Assembly: GCA_030044045.1 (NCBI GenBank)
Contig: JASHWO010000030.1
Span: forward strand, 1 to 5,596
DNA length: 5,596 nucleotides
Direction: 5' to 3'
Source: Acidimicrobiales bacterium
GTDB taxonomy: Bacteria > Actinomycetota > Acidimicrobiia > Acidimicrobiales > RAAP-2
Position 1 is the first letter of the stretch; the number at the start of each line of letters is the position of its first letter. Made by a program: the position numbers and the translations under genes. This document shows, in pieces, positions 1 to 5,596 of the stretch. The notes below the pieces were generated by a model. The model ran no database searches. It saw nothing but the letters and a program-made list of their open reading frames with translations, and was not told the origin of the DNA.

Positions 1-764
1 TGGTTCCCGCTGCGGGCGATCTGGGTGTAGACGAAGCCGCTGCGGTAGGCGTCCACCAGCGAGCGGTCGGGCACCTCGACCTGGGCGATGCCGGCGAGCT
101 GCTGCTCCCAGAAGCGGCGCATGTGGGCGAAGTGCTGGTCGAAGCCGCCGGCGGCGGCCAGGGCCTGCGCCGAGGGCCACGGGTACTGTTGCCCGAACCG
201 GTCAGCGGCCACCACGTAGTCGTGGTCGACGGCGCGGTGCGGGGGTACGGCGTCGGGAGCCGAGCCGAGCGGCACCAGCCCGGGCGACGGGTCGGGATCG
301 GCGACCACCGTGCGCCCGGTGGGGTTGTCCACCCGTACCCGGCTGTACACGGCCACGTAGGGGTGGCCCCCGATCACCACCCGGTCGGCCAGCTCGGTGA
401 TGGTGACCGCCACCCCCGTGCGGTGGAACGTCGTCACCTGCGCCGGCAGGTACCCGTCGGCCAGGGTCCAGGTGGTGCGTTCGCCGTCGTAGATGCCGAA
501 GCCGTAGTCCTGGTCGATGCCGTCCTGGACGAAGAAGCTCCCGCCCAGGCAGGTCACCACGGCCTGCCCGTTGCCCTCCCAGCCGATGGCCGAGGCCGTG
601 CCGTCGGCCCCGGTGTAGGCCTCGGTCTGCGGGTTGTAGGTGCAGGCGTAGCCGGGCGAGGGGCCACCGGTCGGCGCGGCCGCGCCGGCCACGGCCGGTC
701 CCCAGGGCACACCGGCGGCCACCGCCACCACCAGGCCCAGCACGTACCGCCCCCTGCCCGTCAC
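1..764 (-). CDS. Secreted protein, N-terminal part (probable six-hairpin-type glycosidase), partial
   Basis: The frame is open from a GTG at 764 to the left edge, giving 254 residues with no stop, so the C-terminal part is missing. The N-terminus reads as a signal peptide: a short arginine-containing n-region (residues 1-6), a hydrophobic core (about 7-21), then small residues around AVAGAAAP (24-31) where cleavage is likely. The mature part has two cysteines (C41, C72) that could form a disulfide, and a beta-rich region to about residue 150. After a Pro-rich linker comes a helical segment with FWEQQL (218-223) and VPDRSLVDAYRSGFVYTQIA (231-250). In exported glycoside hydrolases a beta-sandwich followed by W..L and (V/I)PD..L.DAYR.G is a usual lead-in to an (alpha/alpha)6 catalytic barrel. 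The catalytic residues lie outside the window, so the substrate cannot be named. The GTG lies 19 bases after the rnj stop, behind a G-rich stretch that could serve as a weak ribosome site, so it is probably cotranscribed with rnj. The existence of the gene is firm; the enzyme class is inferred from sequence feel. Confidence 0.75.
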   Translation of the reverse strand, partial: MTGRGRYVLGLVVAVAAGVPWGPAVAGAAAPTGGPSPGYACTYNPQTEAYTGADGTASAIGWEGNGQAVVTCLGGSFFVQDGIDQDYGFGIYDGERTTWTLADGYLPAQVTTFHRTGVAVTITELADRVVIGGHPYVAVYSRVRVDNPTGRTVVADPDPSPGLVPLGSAPDAVPPHRAVDHDYVVAADRFGQQYPWPSAQALAAAGGFDQHFAHMRRFWEQQLAGIAQVEVPDRSLVDAYRSGFVYTQIARSGN

Positions 765-783
765 CCGCCCCCCGGCCCCCGAT

Positions 784-2496
784 CTAGACAGCCATCACGA
801 TGGGCACGATCATGGGTCGCCGCCGGGTCCGCTCGCCGACCAGCTTGCCCAAGGCCCGGCGGGCATGGCGGCTCAGCACCTCCACGTCCCCGGCCCCGTC
901 AGCCATGGCCGTGACCAGCGCGTCGGCCACCACCTGGCTGGCCTCCCCCAGCAGGTCCTCGGCCTCGGGGGCGTGCACCCAGCCGCGGGTGGCGATCTGC
1001 GGGCTGCCGCAGAGGGCCCGCCGGTGCAGGTCCACCGTGGCCACCACCATCACCACCCCCTCCTCGGCCAGGGCCTTGCGGTCGCGGAGCACCCCGTGAC
1101 CCACGTCGCCCACCGTGCCGTCCACGTAGAGGTAGCCAGCCGGCACCGTCCCGTCACGGTGCAAGCCGTGCTGGTCCAGGCGCACGGCGTCGCCGTCCTC
1201 GCACAGCAGCACCTGGTCCTCGGGCACCCCCATCCCCCGGGCCAGGGCGGCGTGGTGGACCATGTGGCGGTACTCCCCGTGGACCGGCACGAAGGCTTGC
1301 GGCCGGGCCACCGACAGCAGGGTCTGCAGCTCGCCCTGCCGGGCGTGGCCGCTCACGTGCACCGCCTCCGCACCGGAGTGCACCACCTCGGCCCCCCGTC
1401 GGTGGAGCTCGTCGATCACCCGCCCCACCGACCACTCGTTGCCCGGGATGGGGTGGGCGCTGATGACCACCACGTCGCCGTCCCCGATCCGGAGCCGCTT
1501 GTTCTCGCCGGTGGCCATCAGCGAAAGGGCCGACATCGGCTCGCCCTGGGAACCGGTGGAGATCACGCAGACCTGACCGTCGGGCAAGGTATCGACGTCC
1601 TCGATGTCCACCAAGGCGCCGTCGGGCACGGTGAGGATCCCGAGGCGCCGGGCCAGGTCGACGTTCTTGCCCATGGACCGGCCCAGGGTGGCCACCTTGC
1701 GCCCGCTGGCCAGGGCGGCGTCGATCACCTGCTGCACCCGGTGGATGTGGCTGGCGAAGCAGGCCACGATCACCCGGCGCCCGGGCCGCGACAGGAACAC
1801 CCGGCGCATGGTGGCCCCCACCGTGCTCTCCGACGGGGTGAAGCCCGGCTCCTCGGCGTTGGTGGAGTCAGCCAGTAGCAGCCGGATGCCCTGCTCGGCG
1901 GCGAGGGCGCCGATGCGGGCCAGGTCGGTGCGGCGGCCGTCGACCGGCTGGAGGTCGAGCTTGAAGTCGCCCGAGTGGAGCACCACCCCCTGGGGCGTGT
2001 GGAAGGCGATGGCGAAGGCGTTGGGGACCGAGTGGGTCACCGGGATGAACTCGACGTCGCAGGGGCCGATGCGCCGGCGCTCCCCGTCGCCTACCGCCAC
2101 GTACTCGGCCCGGCCGGACAGCCCCGCCTCGTCGATGCGGTTCCGGGCCAACCCGAGCGAGAGCTCCGAGCCGTAGATGGGGAGGGCCAGGTCGCGCAGG
2201 AGGTAGGCCAGGCCGCCGGTGTGGTCCTCGTGGCCGTGGGTGAGCACCACCCCGTCGACCCGGTCGGCGTTGTCGTGCAGGTAGGAGAAGTCCGGCAGGA
2301 CCAGGTCCACCCCGGGCATGTCGGGGTCGGGGAACATGATCCCGCAGTCGAGGACCAGGATCCGCCCGTCCACCTCGATGCAGGCGCAGTTGCGGCCGAT
2401 CTCCCCCAGCCCGCCCAGGAAGACGATGCGCACCGGCTGCCGGTTCCCGCCCTGCCGACCGCTGCCCCGGCCGCGCCGGCTGCGCTGCTCAGGCAA
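784..2496 (-). CDS. rnj: Ribonuclease J
   Basis: This is a 570-residue metallo-beta-lactamase/beta-CASP ribonuclease. RNase J combines endonuclease and 5'-to-3' exonuclease activity and acts in the cytoplasm in mRNA decay and rRNA maturation. Visible motifs in order are LGGLGEIG (28-35), the zinc motif THGHEDH (H87, H89, D91, H92), H155 in VTHS, and D177 in HSGD. The beta-CASP part has ADST (209-212), SHIHR (249-253), SAHPIPGNE (346-354), HVSGH (380-384) and PVHGEYR (404-410, H406 the likely last metal ligand). The remaining C-terminal part fits the family, and length is normal. The N-terminus (about residues 1-20) is a basic Arg/Gly-rich extension, as in many actinobacterial homologues. The first start after an in-frame TGA is a TTG at 2496, which overlaps the dapA end by 8 bases and follows a GGGGGG stretch about 5 bases upstream. 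A GTG at 2433 (residue 22) is the alternative and would remove the basic tail. dapA directly before rnj is a familiar actinobacterial order (for example mycobacteria and Streptomyces). Confidence 0.96.
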   Translation of the reverse strand: MPEQRSRRGRGSGRQGGNRQPVRIVFLGGLGEIGRNCACIEVDGRILVLDCGIMFPDPDMPGVDLVLPDFSYLHDNADRVDGVVLTHGHEDHTGGLAYLLRDLALPIYGSELSLGLARNRIDEAGLSGRAEYVAVGDGERRRIGPCDVEFIPVTHSVPNAFAIAFHTPQGVVLHSGDFKLDLQPVDGRRTDLARIGALAAEQGIRLLLADSTNAEEPGFTPSESTVGATMRRVFLSRPGRRVIVACFASHIHRVQQVIDAALASGRKVATLGRSMGKNVDLARRLGILTVPDGALVDIEDVDTLPDGQVCVISTGSQGEPMSALSLMATGENKRLRIGDGDVVVISAHPIPGNEWSVGRVIDELHRRGAEVVHSGAEAVHVSGHARQGELQTLLSVARPQAFVPVHGEYRHMVHHAALARGMGVPEDQVLLCEDGDAVRLDQHGLHRDGTVPAGYLYVDGTVGDVGHGVLRDRKALAEEGVVMVVATVDLHRRALCGSPQIATRGWVHAPEAEDLLGEASQVVADALVTAMADGAGDVEVLSRHARRALGKLVGERTRRRPMIVPIVMAV

Positions 2497-3400
2497 CCGA
2501 GCCCCCCACGGCCGTGCCCAGCCTGGTCAGGATGCGCCTCGCCTCGCCGTCCAGCTCCGGCGGCGCCGCCCCCATCGGCGGCCGGCACTGGCCCACGGTC
2601 AGGCCCAGGGCCCGGCAGGCGGCTTTGGCGGGCAGTGGGTTCGGGAACTCCTCGGAGGACTCGAAGTCGTACGACTCCACCAGCCGGGCGTTGGCCCGCC
2701 GGGCGCCCTCCACGTCGCCCGCCAGATAGGCGGCGACCATCTCCCCCATCTCCCGGCCGGTCCAGTGGGAGGCCACGCTCACCACCCCCACCGCCCCCAC
2801 GGCCAGCAGCGGCAGGGTGAGCGAGTCGTCCCCGCTGTAGAGCTCGAACCCGTCCGGCGCGTGGGCCAGCAGCCGGGCACTGCCCGCCGGGTCCCCGGCG
2901 GCGTCCTTCACGGCCACCACGTTGCCAGCCGACTCCAGCAGCCGGAGCAGCGTGCCGCCCTGGACGCGCCGGCCGCTGCGCACCGGGATGTCGTAGAGCA
3001 TGACCGGGAGGTCGGTCGCCGCAGCGACGGCCGAGAAGTGGCCGAGCAAGCCTTCCTGGGACGGGCGGTTGTAGTACGGGGTGACCACCAGCACGGCGTC
3101 CACCCCGGCGGCAGCGGCCTCTCGGGTCAGGGCGATCGAGTGGCGGGTGTCGTTGGTACCAGCGCCGGCGATCACCGGCACGGTGACCGCCTCGGCCACG
3201 GCCCGCCAGAGCGCCAGCTTCTCCCCGTCGTCGAGGACCGGACCCTCGCCGGTGGTGCCGGTCACCACCAGCCCGTCGCTGCCGTGATCGGCCAGCCAGC
3301 GAGCCAGCGCCGCGGCGGCGTCGAGGTCAACGGCGCCCGACCCGTCGAACGGGGTCACCATGGCCGTCACCACCGCGCCGAAGCGTGCACGCCGGGTCAT
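2489..3400 (-). CDS. dapA: 4-hydroxy-tetrahydrodipicolinate synthase
   Basis: The 303-residue protein is a class I (Schiff-base) aldolase of the DHDPS/NAL family. It condenses pyruvate with aspartate semialdehyde, the first committed step to diaminopimelate and lysine, in the cytoplasm. The key positions are present: GTTGE (48-52, T49/T50), PYYNRP (108-113, Y110), YDIPVRSG (136-143, with Y136 and R141 matching E. coli Y133 and R138), and the Schiff-base lysine K165 in VAVKDAAGD. The segment FPNPLPAKAACRALGL near 252-267 fits true DapA rather than most sugar-acid aldolases. Length is normal. The ATG at 3400 gives the expected N-terminus before VTAMVTPF (11-18), but no Shine-Dalgarno is visible ahead of it, and a hairpin occupies the 20 bases just upstream. 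The gene follows the diiron gene by 48 bases and its end overlaps rnj. N-acetylneuraminate lyase or another pyruvate aldolase is the alternative, made unlikely by the YDIP..R and NPLPAKAA motifs and by the rnj neighbour. Confidence 0.95.
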   Translation of the reverse strand: MTRRARFGAVVTAMVTPFDGSGAVDLDAAAALARWLADHGSDGLVVTGTTGEGPVLDDGEKLALWRAVAEAVTVPVIAGAGTNDTRHSIALTREAAAAGVDAVLVVTPYYNRPSQEGLLGHFSAVAAATDLPVMLYDIPVRSGRRVQGGTLLRLLESAGNVVAVKDAAGDPAGSARLLAHAPDGFELYSGDDSLTLPLLAVGAVGVVSVASHWTGREMGEMVAAYLAGDVEGARRANARLVESYDFESSEEFPNPLPAKAACRALGLTVGQCRPPMGAAPPELDGEARRILTRLGTAVGGSVA

Positions 3401-3401
3401 T

Positions 3402-3421
3402 GGCTGGTCAGGCTACCAGCC
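3402..3421 (-). other. Hairpin just upstream of dapA
   Basis: GGCTGGT (3402-3408) and ACCAGCC (3415-3421) form a perfect 7-base-pair stem with a 6-base loop, ending one base before the dapA ATG. A second short G+C self-complementary stretch lies next to it (3422-3433). On the minus strand no T-run follows, so this is not a canonical intrinsic terminator. It occupies the place where a ribosome site would be expected. It may modulate dapA translation or slow transcript readthrough or decay after the diiron gene, or it may be chance in GC-rich DNA. Confidence 0.4.
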
Positions 3422-3448
3422 GGCCTTCCGGCCCCAGGGCCGACGCCT

Positions 3449-4588
3449 TCAGGCCACCCGCCGTTCGGCCGGGGAGCCGTCGGCGAAGGCGTCGGCGTCC
3501 TCCGTGGCGTCGGTCAGGTCCTCGAAGGCAATGGCCCCCAGCTCGGTGAACCTGGCCCGCAACCACCCGTCGGCGGCGTCGAGCAGGCCCAGCTTCTTCA
3601 GGTTCGGGACGATCTTCGAGAACAGGAGGATCTGGAAGTCGTCGCGCTCGGGAGCCTGCGAGACGATCTTCAGCACGTCCGCCGGCGGCACCTCCAGCCG
3701 GTCCCAGACCTCCTGCATCAGCATGCGGTCCTTCATCCGCACGGCCGCCTCGAAGGCGAACTCCTGGCGCTCGCGCAGCTCGGCGGCAGAGAGCTCTTGG
3801 TAGTACTCCTGCAGGCTCAGCACCCCGAACGCTACGTGACGAGCCTCGTCGGCCATCACGTAGCGCAGGAGCTGCTTCAGCAGCGGCTCGGTGGTCGTCT
3901 GGTGGAGGAAGCCGAAAGCGGCCAGGGCCAGGCCCTCCACCATGATCTGCATGCCCAGGTAGGTCATGTCCCAGCGGGGGTCGCCGATGACGTCGTCGAG
4001 CAGCAGGCCCAGGTGGGCGTTGATCGGGTAGTGGCCGGACAGCTTTTCGTCGAGGTAGCGTGAGAACACCTCGACGTGGCGGGCCTCGTCCATCACCTGG
4101 GTGGCGGCGTAGTACTTGGCATCGATCCAGGGCACGGTCTCCACGATCTTGGCCGTGCAGAGCAGGGCCCCCTGCTCGCCGTGGAGGAACTGGGAGAGAA
4201 GCCAGTTCTGGTTCTCCACGCCGAGCCGGGTCCAGTCCCGGTCGGTCCACCGCTCGAGCACCGTGCCCGTGGTGTCGGTATTGGCCCAGCGTGCGGCGTC
4301 GTCGTTGGCAACGGCGTTGGTCGCCACCACCCGCTCCTGGTCCACCTCGATCTCCCAGGGCAGGTCAGTGCGGGCGTTCCACTGGGCGGCCTTGGCCTTC
4401 TCGTAGAGCTTCTCCAGCTTCGGCCGGGCCCCCTTCTCGTAGTCCCAGGTGAACTCGGCCGGGCACGGGTCGGCCACCGCGTGGCGGCCGCCGGGTTCCT
4501 CCCGGCCCACCAGCGCCATCACGGCTGCCACGTCGTGGACGTCGTCCCGCCCGATCAGCTCGGCGTTGCTCCGCATCTCACTCGTCAT
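3449..4588 (-). CDS. Ferritin-like diiron protein, probable oxygenase/oxidase
   Basis: The 379-residue soluble protein has the ligand pattern of a carboxylate-bridged diiron four-helix bundle. E138 (in HGEQGAL) is followed 30 residues later by E168xxH171 (DEARHVEVF). E218 (in MVEGLAL) is followed 30 residues later by E248xxH251 (DEARHVAFG). The two matching half-sites are what the ferritin/R2-like superfamily uses to bind two irons and activate oxygen. No signal peptide or membrane helix is seen. The N-terminal part (about 45-82) has KLEKLYEKAKAAQWNA and LPWEI, and the acidic tail (355-371) looks flexible. Candidate roles are substrate oxidation, N-oxygenation (AurF-like) or desaturation, but the substrate cannot be told and I do not recognise a named member. 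The ATG at 4588 overlaps the regulator's stop as ATGA and follows GGAAGGGG at 7 bases spacing, so the longer open frame running to 5140 is not the gene. M5 is a possible alternative start. The coupling implies control by the adjacent TetR protein. Confidence 0.85.
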   Translation of the reverse strand: MTSEMRSNAELIGRDDVHDVAAVMALVGREEPGGRHAVADPCPAEFTWDYEKGARPKLEKLYEKAKAAQWNARTDLPWEIEVDQERVVATNAVANDDAARWANTDTTGTVLERWTDRDWTRLGVENQNWLLSQFLHGEQGALLCTAKIVETVPWIDAKYYAATQVMDEARHVEVFSRYLDEKLSGHYPINAHLGLLLDDVIGDPRWDMTYLGMQIMVEGLALAAFGFLHQTTTEPLLKQLLRYVMADEARHVAFGVLSLQEYYQELSAAELRERQEFAFEAAVRMKDRMLMQEVWDRLEVPPADVLKIVSQAPERDDFQILLFSKIVPNLKKLGLLDAADGWLRARFTELGAIAFEDLTDATEDADAFADGSPAERRVA

Positions 4589-5256
4589 CCCACTGCCCCT
4601 TCCGTCACGGCGGCCCGCCGGCACGCCTGGATGCCGGGGATCACGAACCTGCCCACGAGGTACCGGGCCTGGGCCGGGTCCATCAGGTCGGCCCCGGGCG
4701 CCGGGTTGGCCAGATAGCACAGCACGATACGTACGGCCCACTCGGCGGCCCGGGCCGCCTGGTCCGGCTCGAGCCAGCGGCCGAAGAACGGCGCGATGCG
4801 GTCGCCGGCCACCAGCAGCAGCCGGTCCATGCGGTCGAAGGCCAGGTACGGCAGGACCACCTCCGGCTCGTGAGCCAGCAGGTAGCGGAGAGCCTGGTGC
4901 CGCGAGAGTCGGCGGGCGGCGTCGACCATGCCCGCCACCAGCGTGTCCTCCAGGTCGCCGGCCTCCCCCATGACCACCGCCAGCCCGGAGAGGAACCGGG
5001 CCACCTCGGTCTCCACCACGGCGGCCAAGACCGCCTCCTTGCCGCCGGGGAACGTACGGTAGAGCGTGGCCCGGGACAGGCCGGCCTGGCGGGCGATGTC
5101 GTCCACCGTCGTCTTGTGGGTTCCCTGGCGGGCCAGGCAACGCAGGGCGGCGTCGACCACCCGGATGCGCGGGTTGGAACGGTCGTCGATACCCAGGTGG
5201 CGCACCACGGCACCATCGGCCTGCCCCCGGACCACCTGTAGGCCCGTCGCCCGCAT
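4585..5256 (-). CDS. TetR/AcrR-family transcriptional regulator
   Basis: The 223-residue protein has the TetR N-terminal DNA-binding domain at about residues 31-77: helix 1 RIRVVDAALRCLARQG, then TTVDDIARQAGLSRATLYRTFPGGKEAVLAAVV, with the helix-turn-helix near 49-68 and the typical LYRTF..KE signature. The rest (about 80-215) is the all-helical ligand and dimer domain, which is too variable to indicate a ligand. The ATG at 5256 leaves about 30 residues before helix 1, longer than usual. GTG codons at residues 17-18 are possible later starts, but the promoter placement favours 5256. The last bases overlap the diiron gene (ATGA), so the two are translated as a unit. A dyad overlapping the putative promoter suggests that it represses its own transcript and the diiron gene until a small molecule, perhaps the enzyme's substrate or a fatty or aromatic compound, releases it. 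The ligand is unknown. Confidence 0.92.
   Translation of the reverse strand: MRATGLQVVRGQADGAVVRHLGIDDRSNPRIRVVDAALRCLARQGTHKTTVDDIARQAGLSRATLYRTFPGGKEAVLAAVVETEVARFLSGLAVVMGEAGDLEDTLVAGMVDAARRLSRHQALRYLLAHEPEVVLPYLAFDRMDRLLLVAGDRIAPFFGRWLEPDQAARAAEWAVRIVLCYLANPAPGADLMDPAQARYLVGRFVIPGIQACRRAAVTEGAVG
4595..4602 (-). promoter_or_regulatory. Ribosome binding site of the diiron gene
   Basis: Read on the minus strand, GGAAGGGG sits 6-7 bases before the ATG at 4588, inside the 3' end of the regulator gene. It is the clearest Shine-Dalgarno in the window. It supports the 4588 start over the much longer open frame, and it implies independent ribosome loading in addition to coupling through the ATGA overlap. 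Confidence 0.6.
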
Positions 5257-5259
5257 ATC

Positions 5260-5286
5260 TGAAACACTACGGCGGAAAATGTCTCA
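5260..5286. promoter_or_regulatory. Putative TetR operator (imperfect inverted repeat)
   Basis: TGAAACACT (5260-5268) and AATGTCTCA (5278-5286) are inverted copies matching at 7 of 9 positions around a 9-base centre. The dyad lies in a locally AT-richer patch, covers the predicted -10 and spacer of the regulator's promoter, and ends 3 bases from its start codon. TetR-family repressors commonly bind such dyads next to their own gene, so self-repression is the natural reading. The binding itself is inferred. Confidence 0.45.
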
Positions 5287-5293
5287 TCGTCAA
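5264..5293 (-). promoter_or_regulatory. Putative promoter of the TetR-diiron operon
   Basis: On the minus strand TTGACG (5293-5288) is followed after 18 bases by TAGTGT (5269-5264), a reasonable -35/-10 pair for a housekeeping sigma factor. Transcription would begin about 7 bases downstream, around 5257, at or next to the ATG at 5256. No Shine-Dalgarno is visible, so the transcript would be leaderless or nearly so, which is common in actinobacteria. Confidence 0.45.
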
Positions 5294-5364
5294 CGCGCCC
5301 CGGCCTCCACCTGCTGGACGTGGGCTGCGGCCCGGGGACCATCACCGCGGACCTCGCCCGCCGG
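5266..5364 (+). pseudogene. Remnant of a SAM-dependent methyltransferase gene
   Basis: This plus-strand frame reads TTAENVSSSTRPGLHLLDVG and then CGPGTITADLARR. LDVGCGPGT is the SAM-binding motif I of class I methyltransferases. RTAEN followed by a spacer and then (L)RPG-x-x-LLDVGCGPGTIT.DLA is the usual N-terminal layout of one actinobacterial methyltransferase group. Here the piece between TAEN and RPG appears about four residues short. The frame closes upstream at TGA 5260-5262 with no ATG or GTG before motif I, and downstream it loses all methyltransferase character after DLARR, where the membrane-protein frame takes over. It therefore cannot make an enzyme and looks like a fragment left by deletion or recombination. 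The overlap with the TetR promoter is curious. Motif I is strong; the TAEN match is my recollection of the family. Confidence 0.6.
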
Positions 5365-5596
5365 TGTGCAACGGTGTGGGGGTGGCCGCCGCCGTGGTGC
5401 TCGCGCTCGTCGGCGCCGCCTGCTATGGGGTCGCTTCGGTCCTCCAGCACCAGGCCTCCGAGACCGAGCCGCCCGAGATGGCCATGCGGCCCGGGGTGGT
5501 GGTGCGGCTGGCCCGCCAGCCCCGCTGGCTGCTCGGCAACGGGCTGGATCTGGCTGGCTTCGCCTTCCAGCTCCTGGCCCTGCGCAAAGGGGCCCT
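5364..5596 (+). CDS. DMT/EamA-like integral membrane protein, N-terminal part, partial
   Basis: An open frame reaches the right edge, giving 77 residues without a stop. It starts with a hydrophobic helix (about 7-27, VAAAVVLALVGAACYGVASVL), then QHQAS, a charged loop with RPGVVVRLARQPRWLLGN (42-59), and the beginning of a second helix (LDLAGFAFQLLALRKGA, 61-77). This order (AxCYGVASVLQH, then RPRWL.G..LD..GF..Q..AL) is that of actinobacterial DMT-superfamily proteins of the EamA/NIPA-like type, presumed transporters with unknown substrate. Start choice is uncertain. GTG codons occur at 5364, 5376 and 5382, and none has a ribosome site. The family usually begins only a few residues before the first helix, so 5376 or 5382 is as likely as 5364. 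It is divergent from the TetR gene. Its true 5' end may have been lost at the junction with the methyltransferase remnant. Confidence 0.7.
   Translation, partial: MCNGVGVAAAVVLALVGAACYGVASVLQHQASETEPPEMAMRPGVVVRLARQPRWLLGNGLDLAGFAFQLLALRKGA

Noticed and set aside
2489..3400. N-acetylneuraminate lyase or a sugar-acid aldolase instead of DapA
   Set aside because: YDIPVRSG with the DapA arginine, the NPLPAKAA segment and the rnj neighbour all favour DapA.
3402..3433. Intrinsic terminator between the diiron gene and dapA
   Set aside because: The stem is not followed by a T-run on the minus strand and it ends against the dapA start codon.
3401..3448. Lysine riboswitch or other dapA leader element
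   Set aside because: The gap is only 48 bases and holds just short hairpins, far too small for a lysine aptamer.
2318..4063. Long plus-strand open frames (581 residues here, also 865-1878 and 123-914)
   Set aside because: They lie antisense to well-supported genes, are rich in His, Gly, Pro, Arg and Val as expected for antisense reading of GC-rich codons, and show no domain motif.
3449..5140. A 563-residue open frame extending the diiron protein upstream
   Set aside because: The extra N-terminal part is Pro/Gly/Arg-rich shadow translation of the TetR gene. The ATGA overlap and the ribosome site at 4595-4602 mark 4588 as the real start.
5300..5364. A functional small methyltransferase gene
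   Set aside because: No start codon lies before motif I, later SAM motifs are missing, and the frame turns into out-of-frame membrane-protein sequence.

Overview
The window is a very GC-rich stretch with GTG and TTG starts, tight gene packing and a dapA-rnj gene pair. These point to a high-GC actinobacterium. The exact group is not decidable from this sequence; an Acidimicrobiia-like or other environmental actinobacterium is a guess. Nearly everything lies on the minus strand, read from right to left: a TetR-family regulator (4585-5256), a ferritin-like diiron protein (3449-4588), dapA (2489-3400), rnj for RNase J (784-2496), and the 5' part of a secreted protein that looks like the start of a six-hairpin-type glycosidase (1-764, running off the left edge).

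The five minus-strand genes could be one transcript. The regulator and diiron genes share an ATGA stop/start overlap, a 47-48 base gap with a hairpin precedes dapA, dapA and rnj overlap by 8 bases, and only 19 bases separate rnj from the secreted-protein gene. Functionally they form two modules. One is a self-regulated oxidation module (TetR repressor plus diiron enzyme). The other is the conserved lysine/cell-wall and RNA-processing pair (dapA-rnj), with an exported enzyme attached behind it.

The right end (5257-5596) is the least ordinary part. A probable TetR promoter and an imperfect inverted-repeat operator lie directly against the TetR start codon, which suggests a leaderless message. 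On the plus strand the same DNA encodes, without a start codon, a short piece of a SAM-dependent methyltransferase (TAEN followed by LDVGCGPGT). This breaks off abruptly into the 5' end of a DMT/EamA-like membrane protein that leaves the window at the right edge. The piece is best explained as the remnant of a deleted gene, or as a recombination or assembly junction.

I found no RNA genes, CRISPR array, insertion sequence or prophage. The only candidate for something undescribed is the TetR/diiron pair with its operator; the remaining intact genes belong to familiar families.
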